NCBI GenBank assembly: GCA_964583165.1
Contig: CAZOVK010000114.1
Coordinates: 1-5,031, forward strand
Source: CAZOVK01 sp964583165
GTDB taxonomy: Bacteria > Bacillota > Clostridia > Lachnospirales > WRAX01
Direction: 5' to 3'
Length of the DNA stretch: 5,031 nt
Part shown: piece by piece, positions 1 to 5,031 of the stretch
How positions within the stretch are numbered: position 1 is the first letter of the stretch
Layout: each line of letters opens with the position of its first letter
The notes under the pieces: generated by a model
Databases searched by the model: none
Seen by the model: only the letters and a program-made list of their open reading frames with translations
What the model was told of the DNA's origin: nothing
Position numbers and translations under genes: made by a program

Positions 1-1292
1 AGGGCGCGCCTGACGAGGTTTTGAAGCGTTGCACGAAAATACTTTTGCGTGGTGAAATCCGCGTATTGACAGATGACGACAGAAAGAATATAATGAACGC
101 AAACCGCGGTATGGCGCAGAAGGCGTTGCGCGTTTTGGGCATGGCGTATAAGCCCTATACCGAGAATGCCGAGCTGGAAAGCGACCTTACTTTCGTTGGG
201 CTTGTGGGCATGATTGACCCACCGCGGCCAGAAGCGTTTGACGCAATACAGAAATGTCGCACGGCGGGTATCACGACAATTATGATAACGGGCGACCATT
301 TAGACACGGCTGTTGCGATTGCGAAAGAGCTTGACATCTTAAAGGACGAGAAACAGGCCGTTTTCGGCAGTGTTTTAGACGACATGACAGATGAACAGCT
401 TGATAAATTCGTGCCGAACATTCGCGTCTATGCGCGTGTTTCGCCTCAACATAAGGTGCGTATTGTTGATAGCTGGCGGCGTTTGGGTAAGATTGTCGCC
501 ATGACAGGTGACGGCGTAAATGATGCGCCCGCGCTCAAAAAGGCTGATATCGGCGTTGGCATGGGCATTACGGGCACAGATGTATCAAAGAGCGTCGCAG
601 ATATGCTTTTGTCTGACGACAACTTCGCAACCATAGTATCGGCTGTCGAAGAAGGGCGCAAGATTTACACGAATATTAGAAAAGCTGTGCAATATCTATT
701 ATCATGCAACATGAGTGAAGTGTTGTCGCTGTTCGTGGCGATATTGCTCTTGCCCGCGGGTACGGTGTTCTTGGGCGCTGTCCATATTTTGTGGATTAAC
801 CTTGTAACCGACGCATTACCTGCTATCGGGCTTGGTATGAACAAGGGTTCTGACGGCGTAATGAATGAGCCGCCGCGTACTGCTAATGCCTCGGTCTTTT
901 CGGGTGGGGTAGGGCGCGACATCATCATTCAGGGTGCAATGTTGTCATTGTTGACGCTAATCAGTTACTTTGTCGGCGCGCGTGTGTCGCCCGAAGAAGC
1001 GACGACTATGGCGTTCGTGACGCTTTCGAGCGTTCAGTTGTTCCACAGCTTTAACGTAAAGGTCGGTCATGGCACGGTGTTCTCACGTGAAACATTCGAT
1101 AACCCCATGATGTTGATTGGCTTTGCAATACCGTTTATCTTGCTTATAACTATCATCAATGTGCCGTTTGTCGCGGAGTTCTTCAAGGTCATTCCGCTGA
1201 CATTGACGGACTGGCTGGCGGCGCTGGGGCTTGCTCTCATCATCATACCGCTTGATGAAGTCTGGCGCGCTATTAAGAGAAGGATGGCGTAA
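1..1292 (+). CDS. Calcium-transporting P-type ATPase (type IIA, SERCA-like), C-terminal half
   Basis: Membrane pump that would use ATP to export Ca2+ from the cytoplasm. The reading frame is open from base 3 and begins with GAPDEVLKRC, the end of the P-type ATPase nucleotide-domain motif KGAPD, so the gene starts before the window. About 429 residues are visible of a family length near 870-900. Seen in order: MITGDH at 282-299; the hinge TGDGVNDAPAL at 504-536; GTDVSK and the DDNFATIV segment; then the M5-M10 membrane region. M5 keeps the Asn (708-710) and Glu (717-719), and M6 keeps NLVTD (798-812), which match SERCA Ca2+ ligands N768, E771, N796, T799 and D800. In M8 the position of SERCA E908 appears to be Gln (1035-1037). 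The phosphorylated DKTGT, the actuator domain and M1-M4 are off the window. It ends in a TAA 34 bases before the next gene and probably shares its transcript. The type IIA family call is firm; Ca2+ as substrate is inferred from the ligands. Confidence 0.93.
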   Translation, partial: GAPDEVLKRCTKILLRGEIRVLTDDDRKNIMNANRGMAQKALRVLGMAYKPYTENAELESDLTFVGLVGMIDPPRPEAFDAIQKCRTAGITTIMITGDHLDTAVAIAKELDILKDEKQAVFGSVLDDMTDEQLDKFVPNIRVYARVSPQHKVRIVDSWRRLGKIVAMTGDGVNDAPALKKADIGVGMGITGTDVSKSVADMLLSDDNFATIVSAVEEGRKIYTNIRKAVQYLLSCNMSEVLSLFVAILLLPAGTVFLGAVHILWINLVTDALPAIGLGMNKGSDGVMNEPPRTANASVFSGGVGRDIIIQGAMLSLLTLISYFVGARVSPEEATTMAFVTLSSVQLFHSFNVKVGHGTVFSRETFDNPMMLIGFAIPFILLITIINVPFVAEFFKVIPLTLTDWLAALGLALIIIPLDEVWRAIKRRMA

Positions 1293-1312
1293 ACCACTTT
1301 CTTGTGTATTCT

Positions 1313-1320
1313 AGGAGGAG
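1313..1320 (+). promoter_or_regulatory. Ribosome binding site deciding a TTG start
   Basis: AGGAGGAG lies six bases before TTG 1327 and is a near-perfect Shine-Dalgarno sequence. It supports the unusual TTG start of the DUF21/CBS protein, because no ATG or GTG in that frame sits at a suitable distance. Confidence 0.85.
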
Positions 1321-1326
1321 TACTGT

Positions 1327-2637
1327 TTGTTAGGCAATATTGCCTTAATTGTAATAATGATACTGTTAAACGCTTTTTTCGCCGCTGCGGAGATAGCGTT
1401 TATTTCAGTTAACGAAACAAGGCTTAAACTAAGGGCTATAGACGGCAATAAACGCGCTATCGAGATTCTCAAGGTCATCGATAACCCGAGCGCGTTTTTG
1501 TCGGCTATCCAGATTTTCATTTCGTTCGCGGGGTTATTCTCAGGCGCTATCGCGGCGCAAGGCTTTGCGGAGACGCTGGCGAGTTGGCTCATAGATATGG
1601 GCGTGAATGTGCCGATTGGCGTGTTGAGCAGTGTCAGTTTGCTGGTCATTACGATGCTTTTGACCTATTTCATGTTGGTTGTGGGCGAACTTGTGCCTAA
1701 GCGTTTGGCTATGGAGAAGGCAGAGGGTATTGCGTCTATAGCGGTTTATCCGATTAAGTTTATGACGTTTATCGCCACGCCTTTTGTCAAGATTTTGTCG
1801 CTGTCAACAAATGTGGTTCTCCGCCTGTTCGGCATTGACGCAAGCAAAGACGCGCCACCCGAGGTTACGGAGGAAGAAATTCGGCACATGATGAAAGAAG
1901 AGTCTGACCTACCCGAGTTAGAGCGCGAACGTATTGACAACATCTTCGAGTTTAACGACAAAACAGCTGGTGAAGTCGCGACACACCGCAAGGACATTCT
2001 GGCGCTCTCAATTGACACGCCACCCGAGCGCGTTATCGAGGCCGTGTTAGAGAGCGGTTATTCGCGCATACCCGTTTATCGCGATTCGATTGACTATATT
2101 GTTGGTATTTTAAACATAAAGGATTTGTTCCGCTTCATTCTCTCGTCTGATGTGTCACAAATAAAACTGTCTGAACTCATGCGTGACCCACACCGCGTGC
2201 CCGTGTCAAAGAAAACGGATGTGCTGTTTGAGGAGATGAAGAAAAACAAGGTACATTTGGCTGTCGTTATAGACGAGTATGGCGGTACGCTCGGCATTGT
2301 AACCATGGAAGACTTGGTTGAAGAGATTTTGGGCAGTATCTTAGACGAATATGACGACGAAGAAGCGCCCGAGATTGAAGATAAGGGCGACGGCTCGTAT
2401 AGTATTTTAGGCTCAACACCGCTGGACACCGTGGCTGAATTGTTCGGTATAAACCTACCGCTTGATGATTTCGACACATTGAGTGGCTTTATCATAGGCA
2501 GTCTGGGTGCAATCCCCGACCCGTCGGAGCACCCGTGTTTGACTATAAACGGGCTGAACATAGAGGTAACAAACATCAAAAGCAATCGCGTAGAAACCGC
2601 CATATTACGAAAACAGGAGGAGAGCAAGAATGAGTAA
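1327..2637 (+). CDS. DUF21-CBS-CorC/HlyC family membrane protein (CNNM-like, putative Mg2+ or divalent-cation efflux)
   Basis: Often annotated 'hemolysin family protein'; characterised relatives (CorC, MpfA, CNNM) act in Mg2+ export or homeostasis. Length, 436 aa, is typical. Residues 1-170 form the DUF21 membrane domain, with the hallmark NAFFAAAEIAFISVNE at 15-30, a second helix near 57-78 (IQIFISFAG), a third near 97-118, and GELVPK at 120-125. Residues 215-272 and 280-342 form two CBS motifs, which in relatives bind adenine nucleotides; the second carries VVIDEYGG (313-320) and TMEDLVEEILG. Residues 352-429 are the CorC/HlyC C-terminal domain, including DDFDTLSGFI at 380-389. The start is TTG, chosen for its strong ribosome binding site and because it places the first helix at the N-terminus. 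It lies 34 bases after the calcium pump and overlaps the Dabb gene by 8 bases, so the three are probably one operon. Family membership is certain; the transported ion is inferred, and a true haemolysin role is unlikely. Confidence 0.93.
   Translation: MLGNIALIVIMILLNAFFAAAEIAFISVNETRLKLRAIDGNKRAIEILKVIDNPSAFLSAIQIFISFAGLFSGAIAAQGFAETLASWLIDMGVNVPIGVLSSVSLLVITMLLTYFMLVVGELVPKRLAMEKAEGIASIAVYPIKFMTFIATPFVKILSLSTNVVLRLFGIDASKDAPPEVTEEEIRHMMKEESDLPELERERIDNIFEFNDKTAGEVATHRKDILALSIDTPPERVIEAVLESGYSRIPVYRDSIDYIVGILNIKDLFRFILSSDVSQIKLSELMRDPHRVPVSKKTDVLFEEMKKNKVHLAVVIDEYGGTLGIVTMEDLVEEILGSILDEYDDEEAPEIEDKGDGSYSILGSTPLDTVAELFGINLPLDDFDTLSGFIIGSLGAIPDPSEHPCLTINGLNIEVTNIKSNRVETAILRKQEESKNE
2615..2620 (+). 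promoter_or_regulatory. Ribosome binding site of the Dabb gene, inside the upstream gene
   Basis: AGGAGG nine bases before ATG 2630. It lies within the last codons of the DUF21/CBS gene, so ribosomes finishing that gene end on top of the next start, which suggests translational coupling. Confidence 0.85.
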
Positions 2638-2926
2638 AGTAAAACACATAGTCATCTGGGATTTCTTGGCAAGCGCCACGCCCGAACATAAACAGGCTAT
2701 CAAGGCCGATTTAGAAGCCCTCAAATATTCGATACCGGGTGTCATCTCGCTTGATGTTTGCGTAAGTACATTGCCACAGAGTAATGCAGACATGGTTTTA
2801 GACTCCGTGTTTGAATCAGCCGAAGCGCTCTCGGCATATCAGGTTCACCCCGCGCATGTCGAGGTAGCCGCGCGAGTTCGCGAGATTACGCAGAACCGCC
2901 GCATGGCAGATTATATAGTGGAGTAA
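2630..2926 (+). CDS. Dabb family protein (stress-responsive alpha/beta barrel domain)
   Basis: A 98-residue soluble protein that is almost entirely one Dabb domain, a dimeric ferredoxin-like alpha/beta barrel. Family hallmarks visible are the N-terminal strand VKHIVIWDF with the conserved His (residue 6), a helix with PGV at 36-38, the strand DMVLDSVFES (54-63), and AYQVHPAHVEVA at 69-80, the usual YQ-HP-H signature before the last helix. The C-terminus RRMADYIVE is also typical. The biochemical role of most bacterial Dabb proteins is unknown; plant relatives are stress-induced, and one is a polyketide cyclase. No signal peptide or membrane segment is seen, so it should be cytoplasmic. ATG 2630 is supported by AGGAGG, and its first 8 bases overlap the end of the cation-transporter gene. 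It is the last gene before a terminator. Family assignment is strong, but function in this operon is unknown. Confidence 0.9.
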   Translation: MSKVKHIVIWDFLASATPEHKQAIKADLEALKYSIPGVISLDVCVSTLPQSNADMVLDSVFESAEALSAYQVHPAHVEVAARVREITQNRRMADYIVE

Positions 2927-2939
2927 AAACCCAGCCCCA

Positions 2940-2990
2940 AAATCAGACGCACCCAAATTTCATCAATATGGGCGCGTCTGATTTAGTTTT
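2940..2990 (+). terminator. Rho-independent terminator of the cation-transport/Dabb operon
   Basis: A 15-base stem: left arm AAATCAGACGCACCC (2940-2954), right arm GGGCGCGTCTGATTT (2970-2984), with one A-C mismatch and a 15-base loop. It is followed by the T-rich tail TTTAGTTTT. It starts 14 bases after the Dabb stop. The tail is interrupted, so termination may be incomplete. Read on the minus strand the mismatch becomes a G-U pair, but no gene converges here from the right at this point. Confidence 0.8.
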
Positions 2991-3002
2991 GTGGGCAACA
3001 GT

Positions 3003-3008
3003 GGAGGT
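3003..3008 (+). promoter_or_regulatory. Ribosome binding site deciding a GTG start
   Basis: GGAGGT six bases before GTG 3015. An earlier in-frame GTG at 2991 would sit upstream of this site, directly after the terminator tail and with no ribosome binding site of its own, so 3015 is preferred. Confidence 0.75.
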
Positions 3009-3014
3009 AATAGC

Positions 3015-3398
3015 GTGCAAAACCTATTAGTCATTATCTTTGCAATAAACCTCTCGTTACTTTTTGTGCATGAAATGGAAGCTATTCGTCATCAAGAATG
3101 GAAGATGTTTATAGTATTGAAGGATATGGAAGAGAAGAAGGCATACACGCTGTTTTTGTTGATGCACATTCCGCTTTACAGTCTTATTCTCTGGATACTA
3201 TTATCGCCGAATGTTACCATTGGGTTTTTTATTACGGATGTTTTTTTGGTGATACATCTGTTGATACATCTTTTGTTTATGAAACATAAGAATAATAGGT
3301 TTAACAACCCGTTATCGCTTTGTATTATCATACTAATGGGTGTCTTATCGGCTCTACATCTTATCGGAATGCTTTTTATAACGAACGGCGGGGCATAA
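3015..3398 (+). CDS. Small four-helix membrane protein of unknown function (HEMEA...EW motif, DUF6713-like)
   Basis: A 127-residue hydrophobic protein with four predicted membrane segments near residues 4-20, 43-64, 67-89 and 100-122. After helix 1 comes HEMEAIRHQEWKMF (19-32). Further histidines fall in or beside membrane segments: H51 (HIPLY), H81 and H85 (IHLLIH), H91 and H115 (LHL). The HE-x-E/EW pattern and helix layout recall small uncharacterised families such as DUF6713 or HXXEE, but that is recalled from memory, not confirmed. Function is unknown; clustered His and Glu could bind a metal or haem (inference). GTG 3015 is chosen for its ribosome binding site; starting at GTG 2991 would add eight polar residues. 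Base composition is about 35% G+C over 300 counted bases, against roughly 47-60% in sampled lines of the other genes, which suggests separate acquisition. It lies between two terminators with no clear promoter. Confidence 0.75.
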   Translation: MQNLLVIIFAINLSLLFVHEMEAIRHQEWKMFIVLKDMEEKKAYTLFLLMHIPLYSLILWILLSPNVTIGFFITDVFLVIHLLIHLLFMKHKNNRFNNPLSLCIIILMGVLSALHLIGMLFITNGGA

Positions 3399-3416
3399 CC
3401 CCGCCGTTTTGCTTTT
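3384..3416 (+). terminator. Strong rho-independent terminator between convergent genes
   Basis: A perfect 10-base stem, AACGGCGGGG (3384-3393) and CCCCGCCGTT (3399-3408), with the 5-base loop CATAA and the tail TTTTGCTTTT. The TAA stop of the small membrane-protein gene lies in the loop, so the stem's left arm encodes its last residues. It ends a few bases before the stop of the minus-strand aminotransferase. From the minus strand the stem also forms but is followed only by TTCGTTAT, so it serves mainly the plus strand and perhaps both. Confidence 0.9.
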
Positions 3417-3421
3417 AGAAA

Positions 3422-4489
3422 TTACTCGATGACAGTTACCCAGCTATACTCGTCTGCTCTATTGCCATACTGAATACCTGTCAACTCGTCATAGACGCGT
3501 TGTGCCACGGGGCCAATCTGGTTATTGTTCAGTATGATTTCGCGGTCATGCCAGCAGAATTTGCCGACAGGCGAGATAACGGCGGCCGTGCCCGCGCCAA
3601 AGGCTTCTTGAAGTTTGCCTGCGTCATGGGCTTCAAAGATTTCTTCAATTGAAATGCGGCGTTCTGATACGGGCATACCCCAGCTGCGCGCGAGTGTTAG
3701 CGTGCTGTCGCGGGTTATGCCCGGAAGAATGCTACCATTGAGAGCGGGCGTGACTATCTCACCGTCTATGACAAAGAGGATATTCATCATACCGACTTCT
3801 TCAATATACTTGCGTTCAAGCGCGTCAAGCCAAAGCACCTGCGTATAACCGAGAGCCTTCGCCTTCTTCTGCCCTTTAAGGCTCGAAGCGTAGTTCGCCG
3901 CCGCCTTAGTAAAGCCTAAGCCGCCGCGAACGGCACGAACGAGCTCATCCTCAACAAAGATGCCGACCGGCTCGATACCAAACTTTGAGTATGGGCCTAC
4001 GGGCGACATGATGATGATGTGGCGATACGCGTCAGACGCGTGAACGCCGACAGCCTTTTCGGTGGCTATTGTGAACGGACGGATATAGAGCGACGTGTTT
4101 TTGCTGTGCGGAACCCAGTCTTGGTCAAGCCCCACGAGTGTTTCGAGCGCATTGACCATGAAATCTACGTCCATTTCGGGCATACATAATCGTTCATGCG
4201 AAGTGTTCAGGCGGCGGAAGTTCGCATCCGGGCGGAACAGGCGCACTTTGCCGTCTTCGCCACGGTAGGCTTTAAGCCCCTCAAACGCCGCCTGTCCGTA
4301 GTGGAAAACCATACTGGACGGGTCCATGACCAAATCGCCGTGCGGCACTATCCGCGCGTCATACCAACCCTTGCTGTCGTGGTAGTCCATTAAAAACATG
4401 TGGTCGGTGAACATCTTCCCGAACTCGAGTGCTGAATCAAGCGGTTTTACCTTAGGTTCAGGTCGCTTAGAAATCGTAATTTCCATCAT
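3422..4489 (-). CDS. ilvE: Branched-chain amino acid aminotransferase (fold-type IV PLP enzyme), likely with its own start
   Basis: Catalyses the reversible, PLP-dependent transamination of leucine, isoleucine and valine with 2-oxoglutarate in the cytoplasm, the last step of their synthesis. From ATG 4489 the protein has 355 residues (354 from ATG 4486), the usual length for the Gram-positive/eukaryotic group. Seen in order, numbered from ATG 4489: FTDHMFLMDY (27-36), GWYDARIVPHG (41-51), FHYGQAAFEGLKAYRG (62-77), YIRPF (135-139), FTKAAANYASS with the expected PLP lysine K195, the EEVGMMN glutamate near 231, SILPGITRDS (253-262) and EAFGAGTAAVISPVG (295-309). All expected cofactor motifs are present, so it should be active. 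The N-terminus MEITISKRPEPKVKP matches the normal family start, which favours initiation at 4486 or 4489. No stop separates it from the upstream GNAT frame. The 3' end faces the convergent membrane-protein gene. Enzyme identity is near certain; independent translation is inferred. Confidence 0.92.
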   Translation of the reverse strand: MMEITISKRPEPKVKPLDSALEFGKMFTDHMFLMDYHDSKGWYDARIVPHGDLVMDPSSMVFHYGQAAFEGLKAYRGEDGKVRLFRPDANFRRLNTSHERLCMPEMDVDFMVNALETLVGLDQDWVPHSKNTSLYIRPFTIATEKAVGVHASDAYRHIIIMSPVGPYSKFGIEPVGIFVEDELVRAVRGGLGFTKAAANYASSLKGQKKAKALGYTQVLWLDALERKYIEEVGMMNILFVIDGEIVTPALNGSILPGITRDSTLTLARSWGMPVSERRISIEEIFEAHDAGKLQEAFGAGTAAVISPVGKFCWHDREIILNNNQIGPVAQRVYDELTGIQYGNRADEYSWVTVIE

Positions 4490-5031
4490 TCTCCCCCTCT
4501 TTTTCATGTATTCGGCGCGTGTTACGCCGAACCAAATCCTGTCGACATACGAACCTGTAATTTTGTCTTTTATCGCGCGCGCCCACTCCCCCTGTGGCCG
4601 CATGTGGCACTTCTGCATGACGCGCCCGCTGGCGGGATTGTCGCGCCTAAAACAGGCTTGCAGTCGGTTAAAGCCTACTTCTGTGAATAAAAAGTCCATT
4701 ACAGCGAACAATGCTTCGGACATTATACCCTTGCCCCAGCACGAGCGCGACAAAACATACCCAATCTCTGCGCAGTGATTAAGTAAATCGGTATGCGGCA
4801 GGCTGATTGAGCCAATGGGTTCGGCGGTGTCTTTTTTTGTTATACACCAGTTGAACACATGCGGCGCGTAGTCCGCTATCCAGCTTTTTATTATCGCGAA
4901 TGTTTCATTGTGGTCGGCGTGTGTCGCCCAAGGAAGAAAACGCGAGACAGAATCATCCGAAGCCCAGTTAAGGTACATCGGTATGAAATCTGACTCGCGA
5001 AAAGGACGCAGTATGAGCCGCTCTGTTTCTA
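3422..5031 (-). CDS. Continuous reading frame: GNAT N-acetyltransferase followed in frame by branched-chain aminotransferase (fusion or two abutting genes)
   Basis: The frame is open from the right edge of the window to a TAA at 3424-3422, giving 535 visible residues. The first 17 (ETERLILRPFRESDFIP, before ATG 4978) are the classic N-terminus of a RimJ-type GNAT acetyltransferase, so ATG 4978 is internal and the real start lies a few codons beyond the window. Counting from that ATG, residues 1-163 complete the GNAT domain: FLPW at 14-17, the acetyl-CoA loop in EIGYVLSRSCWGKGIMSEAL (71-90), and NPASGRVMQKCHM (114-126). Such enzymes transfer acetyl from acetyl-CoA to an amine, often a protein N-terminus or a small molecule; the substrate here is unknown. 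Residue 164 onward is a full-length IlvE, described separately. There is no linker: GNAT ends at about EYMKKRGR and IlvE begins at once. A purine run and two ATGs sit at the join. This may be a true bifunctional protein, an indel, or two genes that share a frame with internal initiation. Confidence 0.7.
   Translation of the reverse strand, partial: ETERLILRPFRESDFIPMYLNWASDDSVSRFLPWATHADHNETFAIIKSWIADYAPHVFNWCITKKDTAEPIGSISLPHTDLLNHCAEIGYVLSRSCWGKGIMSEALFAVMDFLFTEVGFNRLQACFRRDNPASGRVMQKCHMRPQGEWARAIKDKITGSYVDRIWFGVTRAEYMKKRGRMMEITISKRPEPKVKPLDSALEFGKMFTDHMFLMDYHDSKGWYDARIVPHGDLVMDPSSMVFHYGQAAFEGLKAYRGEDGKVRLFRPDANFRRLNTSHERLCMPEMDVDFMVNALETLVGLDQDWVPHSKNTSLYIRPFTIATEKAVGVHASDAYRHIIIMSPVGPYSKFGIEPVGIFVEDELVRAVRGGLGFTKAAANYASSLKGQKKAKALGYTQVLWLDALERKYIEEVGMMNILFVIDGEIVTPALNGSILPGITRDSTLTLARSWGMPVSERRISIEEIFEAHDAGKLQEAFGAGTAAVISPVGKFCWHDREIILNNNQIGPVAQRVYDELTGIQYGNRADEYSWVTVIE
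4490..4500 (-). promoter_or_regulatory. Possible internal ribosome binding site of ilvE
   Basis: Read on the minus strand, AGAGGGGGAGA stands immediately before two tandem ATG codons (4489 and 4486). GAGG lies six bases from the first ATG and nine from the second. The match to AGGAGG is imperfect, so strength is uncertain, but its position at the normal IlvE start supports separate initiation. It also encodes the KRGR residues joining the two domains. Confidence 0.55.

Noticed and set aside
21..23. TTG as start of the calcium pump gene
   Set aside because: The frame continues to the window's left edge with the conserved GAPDEV residues, so the TTG is an internal leucine codon.
2094..2627. 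Open frame of 177 codons on the minus strand
   Set aside because: It lies opposite the CBS and CorC/HlyC region of a clear gene, shows no domain pattern and is rich in Ser and Pro, as expected for an antisense shadow.
2905..2920. Possible -10 element (TTATATAGT) near the end of the Dabb gene
   Set aside because: No acceptable -35 lies 16-18 bases upstream, and any transcript from it would meet the terminator at once.
2991..2993. GTG 2991 as start of the small membrane-protein gene
   Set aside because: It directly follows the terminator tail, has no ribosome binding site, and the GGAGGT at 3003-3008 fits GTG 3015 instead.
4398..4778. Open frame of 126 codons on the plus strand
   Set aside because: It is antisense to the GNAT domain and the start of IlvE, whose motifs are unmistakable; it has no recognisable domain.
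4976..4978. ATG as start of the GNAT gene
   Set aside because: The 17 upstream codons encode the conserved GNAT N-terminus (TERLILRPFRESD), so the start lies beyond the window.

Overview
The window looks like a chromosomal segment of a Bacillota-type bacterium, probably Clostridia. The basis is strong AGGAGG-like ribosome binding sites, TTG and GTG starts, a SERCA-like calcium P-type ATPase, a DUF21/CBS (CorC/CNNM-like) membrane protein, and a branched-chain aminotransferase of the type shared by Gram-positives and eukaryotes. The organism call is inference. No rRNA, tRNA, CRISPR array, insertion sequence or phage gene was seen.

Plus strand, bases 1-2984: a compact operon. It opens with the C-terminal half of a Ca2+-transporting P-type ATPase whose start lies before the window. 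After 34 bases comes a DUF21-CBS-CorC/HlyC protein (436 aa, TTG start). A small Dabb-domain protein (98 aa) overlaps that gene by 8 bases, and a rho-independent terminator follows. The first two genes suggest a divalent-cation export module; the role of the Dabb protein there is unknown.

Plus strand, bases 3015-3398: a short, AT-rich gene for a four-helix, histidine-rich membrane protein of unknown function. It sits alone between two terminators and differs in composition from its neighbours. Its stop codon lies in the loop of the second terminator, which separates it from the convergent minus-strand gene 23 bases away.

Minus strand, bases 5031-3422: one uninterrupted reading frame that encodes a GNAT N-acetyltransferase (RimJ-like) and then, with no linker and no stop, a complete branched-chain amino acid aminotransferase (IlvE). 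The junction carries a ribosome-binding-like purine run and two ATG codons at the normal IlvE start. Either this is a fusion, or two adjacent genes share a frame by a small indel in a homopolymer. This junction is the most interesting point in the window. The GNAT start lies a few codons beyond the right edge.

No stretch over 300 bases lacks a gene. No convincing promoter, operator or riboswitch was recognised.
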